Positions 1 through 8,642 of a stretch of DNA of 64,000 nucleotides are shown one piece after another. The notes under the pieces were generated by a model. That model had not been told where the DNA came from, searched no databases, and worked only from the letters and a program-made list of their open reading frames with translations. Numbering within the stretch: the first letter of the stretch is position 1; each line of letters opens with the position of its first letter. The stretch comes from an uncultured Bacilli bacterium (GTDB lineage Bacteria; Bacillota_I; Bacilli_A; RF39; UBA660): positions 62,001-126,000 of the forward strand of contig CAKPLY010000003.1 of the NCBI GenBank assembly GCA_934167825.1, given 5' to 3'. Position numbers and translations under genes: made by a program.

Positions 1-373
1 TTATTCCTTCCATTGTTTTTAATACTAATTCTAAATTATCTGTAAAACTATTTAAGTATTCAAATAATAAATCTTTATACATTGGTGTTCTAACTCCTGC
101 TTCATAAATAAATTGTCTTATGAAACTTGGTCTAATTTGTGGGTTAGCATCTAATGTTTCTGCCATTAAATCTTCTAGATATACTACTTTTATACCATTA
201 TCTCTTAATATTTGCACGAATTCATCGTGTTCTGCTTGAGCATCTTTTAAATATGGGATGTCATCAAATAATAATCTTTGTAATGTATCTGGTGTTAGAT
301 TTAATAGTTCCTTTCCTGGTCTATGAACCAAAACTTTTTTAAGTGGTTTTATTTCACTTGTTACATGTATCAT
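1..373 (-). CDS. arcA: Arginine deiminase, N-terminal part (cut by window edge)
   Basis: Arginine deiminase hydrolyses arginine to citrulline and ammonia, the first step of the fermentative ADI pathway in the cytoplasm. Only the first 124 codons lie in the window; the frame stays open to base 1. The protein begins MIHVTSEIKPLKKVLVHRPG, matching the family's N-terminal strand LxKVLVHxPG, and contains FDDIPYLKDAQAEHDEF at about residues 37-53, the usual FDD motif and following helix. Start ATG at 371-373 is preceded by AGGAGGAAGG (about 377-386), a strong ribosome binding site. It has its own promoter and follows an amino-acid ABC importer on the same strand, so arginine may be the imported substrate (inference). 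The catalytic Cys and His residues fall outside the window. Confidence 0.9.
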   Translation of the reverse strand, partial: MIHVTSEIKPLKKVLVHRPGKELLNLTPDTLQRLLFDDIPYLKDAQAEHDEFVQILRDNGIKVVYLEDLMAETLDANPQIRPSFIRQFIYEAGVRTPMYKDLLFEYLNSFTDNLELVLKTMEGI

Positions 374-399
374 TTTACCTTCCTCCTTCTATCATATTA

Positions 400-428
400 A
401 TTATATAAAATTTTTCGTATTTTTTCAA
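400..428 (-). promoter_or_regulatory. Promoter of arcA
   Basis: Read on the minus strand: -35 TTGAAA (428-423), a 17-base spacer and -10 TATAAT (405-400). It lies about 27 bases before the arcA start, inside the gap after the ABC ATPase gene, so arcA can be transcribed separately from the importer. Confidence 0.65.
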
Positions 429-451
429 TATTATTTTTAAATTTTATTTTG

Positions 452-1174
452 TTATTTTGTATTAATTAAGAAATCTGTTATTTCTTTTTCTTTACTGTTA
501 AAGAATTCTTTGTTGCTTCCATCAAATATAATTTTTCCATTTTTTAGAAATAATATTCTTGTAGATATTTCTTTTACAAAGTTTAATTCATGACTTACTA
601 TAATTATGTTCATGCCTTCTTCTTTTATTTTTTTTATTAATTCTAATACATCTTGAGTCATTTGAGGGTCAAGAGAACTTGTTGGTTCATCAAATAATAA
701 TATTTTTGGATTCATCATAAGTGCTCTTGCAATTGCAACACGTTGTTGTTCTCCACCAGAGAGATTTGATATTTTAGATAACTCTTTATCTTCAAGGTTT
801 ATTTCTTTTAGATAGTATTTTGCTTTATCTAGTATTACTTTTTCTTCTTCAATACGTAGTTTTTTAGGAACTAGTGTTAAGTTTTCAATAACATTATAAT
901 TAGGAAATAAATTAAATTGTTGGAATACCATTCCTACGTTCATTCTATACTTATTTAGATTAATATTTTTTCCTGTTATATTATGATTATCATATATAAT
1001 TTTACCTTTTGTAGGTGTTTCAATCATATTTAAGCATCTTAGCAATGTACTTTTACCACTTCCTGAAGGTCCAATTATTGCTACTACTTCACCTTCTTTA
1101 ATTTCAAAAGAAATATCTTTTAATACTTCTCTTTTATCAAATTTTTTATATAAGCGTTCTACTTTTAATAGCAT
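452..1174 (-). CDS. Polar amino acid ABC transporter, ATP-binding subunit
   Basis: Cytoplasmic ATPase of a PAAT-family amino-acid importer (GlnQ/HisP/ArtM type). At 240 residues it has the usual length. Walker A GPSGSGKST is at residues 35-43, the signature LSGGEQQRVAIARAL near 138-152, and Walker B ILLFDEPTSSLD just after, followed by the H-loop in IIIVSHELNFV. It starts one base after the permease gene ends, in the order binding protein-permease-ATPase on the minus strand. The exact amino acid cannot be read from the ATPase. The neighbouring arginine deiminase and basic amino acid antiporter make arginine or another cationic amino acid the best guess (inference). Confidence 0.95.
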   Translation of the reverse strand: MLLKVERLYKKFDKREVLKDISFEIKEGEVVAIIGPSGSGKSTLLRCLNMIETPTKGKIIYDNHNITGKNINLNKYRMNVGMVFQQFNLFPNYNVIENLTLVPKKLRIEEEKVILDKAKYYLKEINLEDKELSKISNLSGGEQQRVAIARALMMNPKILLFDEPTSSLDPQMTQDVLELIKKIKEEGMNIIIVSHELNFVKEISTRILFLKNGKIIFDGSNKEFFNSKEKEITDFLINTK

Positions 1175-1175
1175 A

Positions 1176-1850
1176 TTACAACTTCCTTTCCATTAATTTT
1201 ACTAATTTTGATAGTCCTAAAGTCATTATCAAGTAAATTATGGCAATAAGAATTAGTGGAAATAAATAATCATAGGTACGAGATGCTATTATATCTGCGG
1301 CTTTCGTTAAATCCATGATTCCTATATAACCTGCAACTGAAGTTTCTTTTAATAATGTTATAAATTCATTACCTAATGCTGGTAAGATATTTTTTATTGC
1401 TTGTGGCATTATTACATAGAACATACTTTCTTTATAACTAAATCCTAAGGAACGTGATGCTTCCATTTGTCCTTTGTTTATTGAATTTATACCTGATTTT
1501 ATTATTTCTGATACGTATGCTGCAGAATTTAGTCCAAATGCTATTATTCCTACTAGGACACCATTTACTTCAACACTTTTAAATATTACATAGTATATTA
1601 TCATTAATTGTAATAATACTGGTGTTCCTCTTATTATGCTTACATATGTTTTTGACAAGAAGTTTAATACTGGTAGGTTTTTGTTTTTTTCATGAGCATC
1701 TTGGATTACTGCAATTAATATTCCTAATATTATCCCTATTATTGTGGCAAATAATGCCATTATTACTGTGTTTTTTATACCTTCTAGTATATATTCGTAT
1801 CTATCTTGATAGATTAATGATTTATATAAGTCTTCTTTTAGTTTAACCAT
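1176..1850 (-). CDS. Polar amino acid ABC transporter, permease subunit
   Basis: Integral membrane subunit (224 residues) of the amino-acid importer, of the HisM/GlnP family. Hydrophobic segments lie near residues 27-49, 69-92, 98-115 and 190-212. The EAA loop that contacts the ATPase is clear at about residues 130-178: EASRSLGFSYKESM, then MPQAIKNILPALGNEF. The start is nine bases after the substrate-binding protein gene. Since only one permease gene is present, the functional transporter would be a homodimer of this subunit, as is common in this family. Confidence 0.95.
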   Translation of the reverse strand: MVKLKEDLYKSLIYQDRYEYILEGIKNTVIMALFATIIGIILGILIAVIQDAHEKNKNLPVLNFLSKTYVSIIRGTPVLLQLMIIYYVIFKSVEVNGVLVGIIAFGLNSAAYVSEIIKSGINSINKGQMEASRSLGFSYKESMFYVIMPQAIKNILPALGNEFITLLKETSVAGYIGIMDLTKAADIIASRTYDYLFPLILIAIIYLIMTLGLSKLVKLMERKL

Positions 1851-1859
1851 ATCTTACTC

Positions 1860-2576
1860 CTAGTTTGAATATTTAATTATATATTCTTCTATTTTACCTT
1901 CTGTAATTAATCTATTTAATACTGTGTTTATTGTACTTATTAAATTACTGTTACCTTTTTTTACTGCAATACCATAACTATCTTCAAAGATATATCCATC
2001 TAATATTTTTAGGTTGCTATTTGTTTTTACTATTTCTTCTGCAGGTAGTTTATCCATTACTATTGCATCTATTTTGTCTGCTTTTAAATCTTCAACCATA
2101 GACAAGTATTTTTTTTGTCTTAATATATCTAGATTTTTATAGTTATTTGAAAAATATAAATCTGCTACACTACCTAATTGTACTGCTATTTTTTTGTCGT
2201 ATATACTATTTACATTTGAAATGTTACTATTATCTTTTACTATTACAACTTGTCTTGATGTAGTGTATTCAATACTAAAGTCAACTTCTTTTAATCTTTC
2301 CTCAGTTATACTCATTCCTGCTAAGGCAAAATCTGCTTTTCCACTTTTTAATTCATTTATAATTGAATCAAATGCTACATCTTTTATTTCTAATTCTTTT
2401 CCTAATTCTTTTGCTATTTCTTTTGCTACTTCAACGTCTACCCCTACTATTTGTCCATCTTCATAAAATTCATATGGAGCAAATCCTGCTTCTGTTACCA
2501 TAACTATCTTGTTTTGGTCTTTGCCACATCCTGTTATTAAGAATAATGTTAATAACATAACTATAATCTTTTTCAT
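1860..2576 (-). CDS. Amino acid ABC transporter, substrate-binding lipoprotein
   Basis: Extracellular solute-binding protein of family 3 (238 residues), lipid-anchored to the outer face of the membrane. The N-terminus is a type II signal peptide ending in lipobox LITGC, with the modified Cys at residue 17. The mature part has the family hallmarks TEAGFAPYEFYEDGQIVGVD and the following DLA-like segment around SGKADFALAGMSIT. It is the first gene of the importer operon, with its own promoter 30-50 bases upstream, just past the terminator of the antiporter gene. The ligand is not decidable by eye; polar or cationic amino acids are expected for this branch. Confidence 0.94.
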   Translation of the reverse strand: MKKIIVMLLTLFLITGCGKDQNKIVMVTEAGFAPYEFYEDGQIVGVDVEVAKEIAKELGKELEIKDVAFDSIINELKSGKADFALAGMSITEERLKEVDFSIEYTTSRQVVIVKDNSNISNVNSIYDKKIAVQLGSVADLYFSNNYKNLDILRQKKYLSMVEDLKADKIDAIVMDKLPAEEIVKTNSNLKILDGYIFEDSYGIAVKKGNSNLISTINTVLNRLITEGKIEEYIIKYSN

Positions 2577-2600
2577 ATCATCACTCTACTTTCTATATTA

Positions 2601-2629
2601 ATTTTATCACACTTTAACTATAGACACAA
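2601..2629 (-). promoter_or_regulatory. Promoter of the amino acid importer operon
   Basis: Minus strand: -35 TTGTGT (2629-2624), 17-base spacer, -10 TAAAAT (2606-2601), with TG one base before the -10 (extended -10, TGATAAAAT). The same TTGTGT/17/TGnTAAAAT layout is found before the pseudouridine synthase operon at 8146-8174. Confidence 0.55.
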
Positions 2630-2635
2630 TAAGAA

Positions 2636-2681
2636 AAAAGAAAAAATCAAGAAATTTCTTGACTTTTAAATTCTTGATTTT
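2636..2681 (-). terminator. Rho-independent terminator after the YfcC-type antiporter gene
   Basis: A 16-base perfect palindrome TCAAGAAATTTCTTGA (2647-2662) is followed on the minus strand by TTTTTTCTTTTTTC. A second, longer fold is possible: 11-base arms at 2642-2652 and 2671-2681, the latter overlapping the antiporter stop codon at 2680-2682. The two overlapping folds compete. Confidence 0.7.
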
Positions 2682-4113
2682 ATATCATCGCTAATATTAA
2701 TAGTGTTGCAAAAATTACTATTAATAACGCAAGTATTAGTCTCCAAATATATTTTAACCATGTTGTATACGGAACATCTAAGTAACTTAATACAAATATT
2801 AGCATTAAACTTGTTGGTCCAATTATACTAACAACGCCATATATACTTTGGAATGCAAGAGCAAATACATTTAACATAGATTCATCTGTTACAGCTTTTA
2901 AGATTGGTGTAAAGATACCTGATGCTGTATAATATAAATCAACATGAAGTAAACTTCCAAATGCAGTGATTAAAGATGCTAGAGCATAATTTATACTACT
3001 ATCTTTTGATACGTTTGAAATAATTGTTTCAAAGAAACCATTATTATATGTACAAATTAGAACAGTATATGCCATCATCATTAATGCTGCAGTAGGAATC
3101 ATTTTCTTTGCACCTTCAATTATTCCATCTAATACATCATCAAATTTAACTTTGTAGATTATCTTAATTAATAATGTCGCAATTACTAGTGTTACTACTA
3201 AAATCATGTAGTTTCCTAGTTCTGCCCATCTACCAAATGCTTTAAATACAGTAGAAATAACACTATTATATATAGGGAAATCTTTTATTGCTAATTCTGT
3301 TAATCTTGTATGGAAATCATCAAAGCATGTAATGTTTGAAGATAATGTGTTCCATGGAACAAGACCTAATATCATAAGTACAAATAGTAATGCAATAATT
3401 ACTAGCAAAGGCCAAGTTTTGACACTTTTTTCTTCACTTTTTGTTTCAGTAAACAATACATCTTCTTTGCTTTCTAATTCATATTTTACTTTTTTACCTT
3501 CTGTGTCTTTAATGTGTTTATTTACAAATAATATTGTTAATGCTACACCAATTACAAGTAATGCTAATTGCGGAATGACATTTGCATATCTATCAATTCC
3601 TGTGAATGCTTCAAATGTAACTGCAGAGTATCCATAATAGTTATTTGGGTCTCTAAATGTTGTAAATAATCCACCAATAAAACCTATCATTGTAGGTACT
3701 ACAGTAGCAGAAATTGCTACTAATTTATCATATCCAAGTAATAATATTATTGAAATTACAAATGGTATAAATACGAATAGTGCTGTTGTAATACCAGTAC
3801 ATGCTGATATTACTGCAAATAATATAATTATAGCAAATATGAATTTCTTACCTATTGGTTTTGCCATTTTTGATAAATTATTTAGTAATTTTTTATATGC
3901 ACTTGTCTTATTTAATACTCCATAGAATGCTCCTACTGCTAAAACAAATATTGCAGTATCCCAGAAATAATAATAGGATTGGATATAATTTGTTAATATA
4001 TCTCCAAATGGAAGATAACTAACTTCTCCTGCTCTTGCTGGGATAAAATATGTTAATACTAATATCACTAACAATATAATTCCCATAAATTTAAATATAC
4101 TATGTTTTTTCAT
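2680..4113 (-). CDS. YfcC-family basic amino acid antiporter-like membrane protein
   Basis: Polytopic transporter of 477 residues with about 11-12 hydrophobic segments. The sequence resembles the YfcC / C4-dicarboxylate anaerobic carrier superfamily (SACTGITTALFVFIPFVI, GFIGGLFTTFRDPNN, LHVDLYYTASGIF). In this family, members annotated as arginine/ornithine antiporters exchange cationic amino acids in the ADI pathway; the specificity here is inferred from the nearby arginine deiminase and is not shown by the sequence. A soluble, Lys/Glu-rich loop lies near residues 203-235. The start ATG follows AGGAGG with good spacing, and a perfect inverted repeat overlaps its promoter. Confidence 0.8.
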   Translation of the reverse strand: MKKHSIFKFMGIILLVILVLTYFIPARAGEVSYLPFGDILTNYIQSYYYFWDTAIFVLAVGAFYGVLNKTSAYKKLLNNLSKMAKPIGKKFIFAIIILFAVISACTGITTALFVFIPFVISIILLLGYDKLVAISATVVPTMIGFIGGLFTTFRDPNNYYGYSAVTFEAFTGIDRYANVIPQLALLVIGVALTILFVNKHIKDTEGKKVKYELESKEDVLFTETKSEEKSVKTWPLLVIIALLFVLMILGLVPWNTLSSNITCFDDFHTRLTELAIKDFPIYNSVISTVFKAFGRWAELGNYMILVVTLVIATLLIKIIYKVKFDDVLDGIIEGAKKMIPTAALMMMAYTVLICTYNNGFFETIISNVSKDSSINYALASLITAFGSLLHVDLYYTASGIFTPILKAVTDESMLNVFALAFQSIYGVVSIIGPTSLMLIFVLSYLDVPYTTWLKYIWRLILALLIVIFATLLILAMI

Positions 4114-4130
4114 ATTAACCTCCTAAAATA

Positions 4131-4162
4131 ATTATAGCACAAATAATTATAATTTGTGCTAT
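4131..4162 (-). promoter_or_regulatory. Perfect inverted repeat overlapping the -10 of the antiporter gene
   Basis: Arms of 11 bases, ATAGCACAAAT (4134-4144) and ATTTGTGCTAT (4152-4162), flank a 7-base spacer. On the minus strand the downstream arm runs into TGCTATAAT (4139-4131), an extended -10 for the antiporter gene. It can act as an operator overlapping the promoter, or as a terminator hairpin for lysS, although the run after the stem (TAATTATTTT) is a poor U-tract. Confidence 0.55.
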
Positions 4163-4186
4163 TATTTACATATTGTTAACTTTTAC

Positions 4187-5656
4187 TTAATTTTTCTTAT
4201 TTTTCATTTGTGGGAATAGTACTACATCTCTTATTGATGGTTGATTAAATATTATCATAAGTAATCTATCTATTCCAAAGCCTAAACCTGAAATTGGTGG
4301 CATACCTTGTTCCATTGCTTGTAGGAAACTCTCATCAAGTTCCATTGTTTCATCATCACCTTGAGCCTTTGCTTTTAATTGGTCTTCAAAGTTAGATCTT
4401 TGGATAAATGGATTTACTAACTCAGAGTATGCTTTACATAATTCTGTACCACAAACTAATACTTGGAATACATCAATTAATCTACTATCATTATCGTTTC
4501 TTCTTGCTAGTGGTATTAATACCGCTGGATAATTATATATAATTGTTGGTTCTATTATGTTTTCTCTTATTAGTTTTTTATATGAGAAATCTATTATTTG
4601 ACTTAATGATTTATAATCTTCTAAATCATCATAAGTAAATAAATGCTTTTCTACTATTTTATCTTTTAATTCTTGTGGCTCTTCTATACTTAAGAAATCA
4701 AAGCCTAATTTTTTTGTCAATTCTTCAACATAATTAATTCTATTCCAATTTTCTTTACCAAAATCAATGACATTTCCTTGGTATTCAATAACTGGTGTAC
4801 CTTTTAATTCTATTACTAAGTTTCTTATAAAGTTTTGATAAAATTTTATATTGTCTTCAAAATTCCAGTATGATGCATACCATTCTACTTGGGTAAATTC
4901 TTGTAAATGTTCTGTGTCCATTCCTTCGTTTCTAAAGCATTTAGCAACTTCGTATACTCTGTCATATCCTCCGGCAATACATTGTTTTAAGTATGTTTCT
5001 GGAGCTATTCTTAAGTTACAATCCATATCTAGAGCATTATGATGTGTATAGAATGGTTTTGCACTTGCACCACAAACGGCATTTTGTAATATTGGAGTTT
5101 CTACTTCAAGGAATCCATTTTCTCCTAAAAATCTATGGATAAAGGCATATAATTTACTTCTTCCTACAAATACTTCTCTTGATTCTGCATTCATAATTAA
5201 ATCAACATATCTTTGACGATATTTTAATTCTGTATCTGTTAGTCCATGGAATTTTTCTGGTAATGGTCTTAGGGCTTTCCCTAAAAATTCAAATTTAGAT
5301 ACTCTTAAAGTTTTTTCTCCTGTTTGAGTAGTAAATATCTCTCCTTCTGCACCAATGAAATCTCCTGTATCTATTTGTTTTTTAAAGAATTCATAGTTTT
5401 CTTCTCCAACCATATCTATTTTTATTTCAAGTTGCATATCTGCTTCTAAATCTCTAATACGAATAAAACTTAATTTACCCATCTTACGCATAAATACTAT
5501 TCTTCCTGCAATTTTTACATTTTTAGTACCATCTTCTAGTAATCTTGCTTCTTTTAGTCTATGTGTTCTTTCATATCTTTCTGGATATGGATTACATACT
5601 TCTTTAATTTTTTCTAATTTTTCAATTCTTACTAATTCTTGTTCTGTTCTTTCCAT
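4187..5656 (-). CDS. lysS: Lysine--tRNA ligase (class II)
   Basis: Charges tRNA-Lys with lysine in the cytoplasm. The 489-residue length is normal for bacterial class II LysRS. An N-terminal OB-fold anticodon-binding domain (about residues 45-150, VKIAGRIVFMRKMGKLSFIR) precedes the catalytic core. Motif 2 appears as CFRNEGMDTEHLQEFTQVEW and motif 3 as GLGFGIDRLLMIIF near the C-terminus. The ATG is nine bases after the RDD protein gene. The gene lies in a translation-related run with dusB and an RluA-type enzyme. Confidence 0.98.
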   Translation of the reverse strand: MERTEQELVRIEKLEKIKEVCNPYPERYERTHRLKEARLLEDGTKNVKIAGRIVFMRKMGKLSFIRIRDLEADMQLEIKIDMVGEENYEFFKKQIDTGDFIGAEGEIFTTQTGEKTLRVSKFEFLGKALRPLPEKFHGLTDTELKYRQRYVDLIMNAESREVFVGRSKLYAFIHRFLGENGFLEVETPILQNAVCGASAKPFYTHHNALDMDCNLRIAPETYLKQCIAGGYDRVYEVAKCFRNEGMDTEHLQEFTQVEWYASYWNFEDNIKFYQNFIRNLVIELKGTPVIEYQGNVIDFGKENWNRINYVEELTKKLGFDFLSIEEPQELKDKIVEKHLFTYDDLEDYKSLSQIIDFSYKKLIRENIIEPTIIYNYPAVLIPLARRNDNDSRLIDVFQVLVCGTELCKAYSELVNPFIQRSNFEDQLKAKAQGDDETMELDESFLQAMEQGMPPISGLGFGIDRLLMIIFNQPSIRDVVLFPQMKNKKN

Positions 5657-5664
5657 TTTTTCAC

Positions 5665-6255
5665 CTATTCTTCTACTACTTTTGTATTTGCCATCATATC
5701 GTGTAGTCCTATTTTATCTTTTCTATATAAAATAAATAATGCACTTGCAAAAGCAAATATTGTTTCAACTGATGATATTAATAAATATCCTAAATAGTAA
5801 TTATCTTTATTCAATATATATAGTATTAATATACCAAGTATCCCACTTAAAATACTATCTACAATTAAAGTTCGTTTTATTATTGCATTTAAACTTGGTG
5901 ATGAACCATTTTCTGTAACTTTTATTTTAAATATTTTCTTACCTATAGTTTGACCATTCATCTTATATTGAAATACTATAAAGTATGAAATTGTTAATAC
6001 TACTTGTATACCTGTTACTATAATGTTAGATTTATTCATATTGTATAATATACTTGATGAAGATTTTATATATTCTTTATAATTTTCTATAGTCATTTCA
6101 CTTTCTTGATATTCTTTAGTTAGTTTTGTATATTCTTCACTATATTCTTTATAGTTATCATTTGGTATTGCAAGTGATATAAGTGATACTACAAAAGTTA
6201 TTAATATAGTGTCTACAAAATATGCTAACATTCTTTTTAAAAAACTTGCTTCCAT
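5665..6255 (-). CDS. RDD-family membrane protein
   Basis: Membrane protein of 196 residues with an RDD-like core. The N-terminal MEASFLKRMLAYFVDTILIT carries the R and D typical of the family's first helix. Later comes MNGQTIGKKIFKIKV, the conserved loop before the next helix, and KIGLHDMMANTKVV, the characteristic C-terminal H-D-xx-xxT. There are four hydrophobic segments (about 11-28, 80-97, 124-146, 152-175). A charged region at 32-65 is predicted to be extracytoplasmic. The function of RDD proteins is unsettled; some have been linked to ion or osmolyte transport, which nothing here tests. A GGTGGTGATT ribosome binding site precedes the ATG. Confidence 0.85.
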   Translation of the reverse strand: MEASFLKRMLAYFVDTILITFVVSLISLAIPNDNYKEYSEEYTKLTKEYQESEMTIENYKEYIKSSSSILYNMNKSNIIVTGIQVVLTISYFIVFQYKMNGQTIGKKIFKIKVTENGSSPSLNAIIKRTLIVDSILSGILGILILYILNKDNYYLGYLLISSVETIFAFASALFILYRKDKIGLHDMMANTKVVEE

Positions 6256-6274
6256 AATTTAATCACCACCTTTA

Positions 6275-7258
6275 TTATATACTATTTTTTAAATCTTTTA
6301 AATAGTTATTTAGTATTTTTTCTAATTCTTCATATGTTTTTGCTTTAAAGCATTCATTTTTTACTTCTGTACTATTTGGTAATCCTTTTATATACCAAGA
6401 TATATGTGATCTTAATTCTAAGACACTTACTTTTTCACATTTAATTTTAGATAAGTATTCCATGTGGTGAAAGCACATATTTATTTTATCTAGATATGTT
6501 GGTTTTGGTATTATTTTTCCTTCTTCAAAATATGTTACTAATTCTTTGATTAACCAGGGGTTACCAAGACAACCTCTTCCTATCATTATTGCATCACATT
6601 TTGTGTATTCAAACATTTTCTTTGCACTTTCTATGTCTACTATATCACCATTTCCTATTACTGGAATTGATACTGCTTCTTTTACTTGTTTTATTATATC
6701 TAAATCTGCTTTACCACTATAACCTTGGCTTCTTGTTCTTGGATGAACTGTTATAGCGCTTGCTCCTGAAGACTCTATTATTTTTGCTACTTCAACTGCA
6801 TTTATGCTTTTTGAATCCCAGCCACTTCTTATTTTTACTGTTACTGGAACAGGAACCGATTTTACTACTGCAGTTACTATTTCTTTTATTTTTTTAGGAT
6901 TTTTAAGTAGTGCTGAACCTGCTTGAGATTTTACTGCTACTTTTGGTACAGGACATCCCATATTTATATCTATTATGTCTGGTTTCATTACTTTGTACAC
7001 AGTTTTTGCTGCTTCTACAAAAGTTTCTACATCACTACCAAATATTTGTTGTGCAATAGGACGTTCTACTTCTTCAAAGTATAACATGTCATATGTTTTT
7101 TTACTATCATATACTAAAGCTTTATCACTTACCATTTCTGCATATATTAGTCCACAACCCATTTCTTTGATTATTTTTCTAAAGGCACTATTACATACTC
7201 CTGCCATGGGTGCTAAAACTATATTGTTTTTTATTTCTATATTTCCTATTTTAAACAT
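6275..7258 (-). CDS. dusB: tRNA-dihydrouridine synthase
   Basis: Flavin enzyme that reduces uridine to dihydrouridine in tRNA D-loops. The product is 327 residues, a TIM barrel followed by a small helical tRNA-binding domain. It shows APMAGVCNSAFR near the start, the active-site Cys in DINMGCPVPKV, then TVKIRSGWD, AITVHPRTRSQGYSG and the FMN-phosphate loop IMIGRGCLGNPW. I place the start at the ATG at 7258 because AGGTGAT sits six bases before it; a GTG at 7267 would extend the protein by three residues but overlaps that Shine-Dalgarno. The position specificity (DusB type) is inferred from overall similarity. Confidence 0.95.
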   Translation of the reverse strand: MFKIGNIEIKNNIVLAPMAGVCNSAFRKIIKEMGCGLIYAEMVSDKALVYDSKKTYDMLYFEEVERPIAQQIFGSDVETFVEAAKTVYKVMKPDIIDINMGCPVPKVAVKSQAGSALLKNPKKIKEIVTAVVKSVPVPVTVKIRSGWDSKSINAVEVAKIIESSGASAITVHPRTRSQGYSGKADLDIIKQVKEAVSIPVIGNGDIVDIESAKKMFEYTKCDAIMIGRGCLGNPWLIKELVTYFEEGKIIPKPTYLDKINMCFHHMEYLSKIKCEKVSVLELRSHISWYIKGLPNSTEVKNECFKAKTYEELEKILNNYLKDLKNSI

Positions 7259-7267
7259 ATAAATCAC

Positions 7268-8119
7268 CTACTTATAAAATTCATCAGGTACTTTTGAAGA
7301 AAATGTGATGATCTTGTTGGTTCTTGGATCTATTATTTCTAATGTGCTAGCATGAAGCATTAATCTATTCGATTTTACTTTAGAACCATATTTTTTATCT
7401 CCTATAATTGGATTACCATTTTCACTTAAATGAACTCTTATTTGATTTCTTCTTCCTGTTAAGATATTTACTTTTAATAGTGTTTTATTATCCCAATTTT
7501 TTACTACACTATAATTTGTTATTGCTTCTTTACCTTTTATTTTATCTTTTGTGCTATATACCATACCAGTTTTACTTTCTTTTAAATACGTATGAAATGT
7601 ACCTTTATCTTTTAAATAACCTTCAACTACGGCATAATATATTCTTTTTTTTACTATATTATTCCAGTCTTTTTGAAAAAGATTTTTTGTTTTTTCATTT
7701 TTGGCAAACATTAATACTCCTGAAGTTTCTTCATCAAGTCTATGTATTACAAACAAAAATATTTTGGGATTATTTTTTCTTACATATTCTCTTACAAGTT
7801 TAAATGCTGTTAATTCTTGTTCTTTTGAGTTTGAAATAGATAAAAGACCATTTGGTTTATTAATTACTATTATATCTTTATCTTCATATATAATATCTAT
7901 ATTGTAATTAGTTATTACTTTTCTTCCATAATCTATTTCTACTTCATCATTTTTATTTAATATGTATGAAGAATTATTAATTATTTTGTTATTTACTTTG
8001 ATATTATTATATTTTATATATTGTTTAATTTTTTTTGATGTTAAATATGGTATTTTTTCTTTGATAAAGTCTTGTAATTTAATGTTATCTTTATCTACAA
8101 TATACATATTATTTTTCAT
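7268..8119 (-). CDS. RluA-family pseudouridine synthase
   Basis: Converts uridine to pseudouridine in rRNA or tRNA. The 283-residue protein has an N-terminal S4-like RNA-binding domain (about residues 10-70, KIKQYIKYNNIKVNNKII) and the RluA catalytic domain from about residue 78. The catalytic Asp lies in HRLDEETSGVLMFAK, followed by LLKVNILTGRRNQIRVHL and HASTLEI. An ATG at 8155 in the same frame gives a longer product, but it lies upstream of the predicted transcription start, and AAGGGA precedes the ATG at 8119, so the shorter form is preferred. The exact target nucleotide cannot be told from the sequence. Confidence 0.92.
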   Translation of the reverse strand: MKNNMYIVDKDNIKLQDFIKEKIPYLTSKKIKQYIKYNNIKVNNKIINNSSYILNKNDEVEIDYGRKVITNYNIDIIYEDKDIIVINKPNGLLSISNSKEQELTAFKLVREYVRKNNPKIFLFVIHRLDEETSGVLMFAKNEKTKNLFQKDWNNIVKKRIYYAVVEGYLKDKGTFHTYLKESKTGMVYSTKDKIKGKEAITNYSVVKNWDNKTLLKVNILTGRRNQIRVHLSENGNPIIGDKKYGSKVKSNRLMLHASTLEIIDPRTNKIITFSSKVPDEFYK

Positions 8120-8145
8120 GATAATCCCTTGCTTTCGTTTTAAAT

Positions 8146-8174
8146 ATTTTAACATATATTTTTGATAAACACAA
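8146..8174 (-). promoter_or_regulatory. Promoter of the pseudouridine synthase-dusB-RDD-lysS group
   Basis: Minus strand: -35 TTGTGT (8174-8169), 17-base spacer, extended -10 TGTTAAAAT (8154-8146). It lies just after the rlmH terminator and predicts a transcript start near 8139, which excludes the upstream ATG at 8155 as a start. Confidence 0.6.
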
Positions 8175-8183
8175 ATATATATA

Positions 8184-8209
8184 GAAAAAAGTTGTCTTTT
8201 TTAACAACT
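8184..8209 (-). terminator. Terminator after rlmH
   Basis: Minus strand: stem AGTTGT (8209-8204), 8-base loop, ACAACT (8195-8190), then TTTTTTC. The first stem arm overlaps the rlmH TAG stop codon (8210-8208). It closes the rplI-dnaB-peptidase-hydrolase-rlmH operon. Confidence 0.75.
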
Positions 8210-8642
8210 ATTTATGGTATGTTTCATTATTTAATATTTTTATTGCGCGATATATTTGTTCTAGCAATATTAATCTAAATAATCCATGTGGAAAAGTAAA
8301 TTTAGAAAAAGATAATTTATAATTAGATAAAATTTTTATTTCTTCGTGTAATCCATATGAACCCCCAATTATAAAAGTAATATTTGGATTTGTTATGAAT
8401 GTTTTATCTATTAAATTTGCAAAATCGGTACTTGATAGTTCTTTCCCCTCGATTTCTAGAGTTATAATAAAATCTTTTTTGTTTATTTTTTTTAGTATTT
8501 CTTCTTTTTCTTGGTTAATATTCGAGTCTTGTAGTTCTATTAATTCTATTTTATAATATTTACTCAGTCTTTTTAGATAGTCATTTACTCCATCTTTTAA
8601 GTATGATTCTTTTAGTTTTCCAACACATATTATTTTTATCAT
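8208..8642 (-). CDS. rlmH: 23S rRNA (pseudouridine1915-N3)-methyltransferase RlmH
   Basis: SPOUT-class methyltransferase that methylates pseudouridine 1915 of 23S rRNA on assembled ribosomes. It is 144 residues (family about 155-160). The SAM-binding knot is visible as FIIGGSYGLHEEI, and the protein ends with the conserved C-terminal tail RAIKILNNETYHK (usually YHR or YHK). The start MIKIICVGKLKE is canonical. It overlaps the upstream metallo-hydrolase gene by four bases, consistent with translational coupling, and is the last gene of the operon. Confidence 0.97.
   Translation of the reverse strand: MIKIICVGKLKESYLKDGVNDYLKRLSKYYKIELIELQDSNINQEKEEILKKINKKDFIITLEIEGKELSSTDFANLIDKTFITNPNITFIIGGSYGLHEEIKILSNYKLSFSKFTFPHGLFRLILLEQIYRAIKILNNETYHK

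Noticed and set aside
8120..8155. Upstream ATG extending the pseudouridine synthase by 12 residues
   Set aside because: It lies before the predicted transcription start and has no Shine-Dalgarno, while the ATG at 8119 has both.
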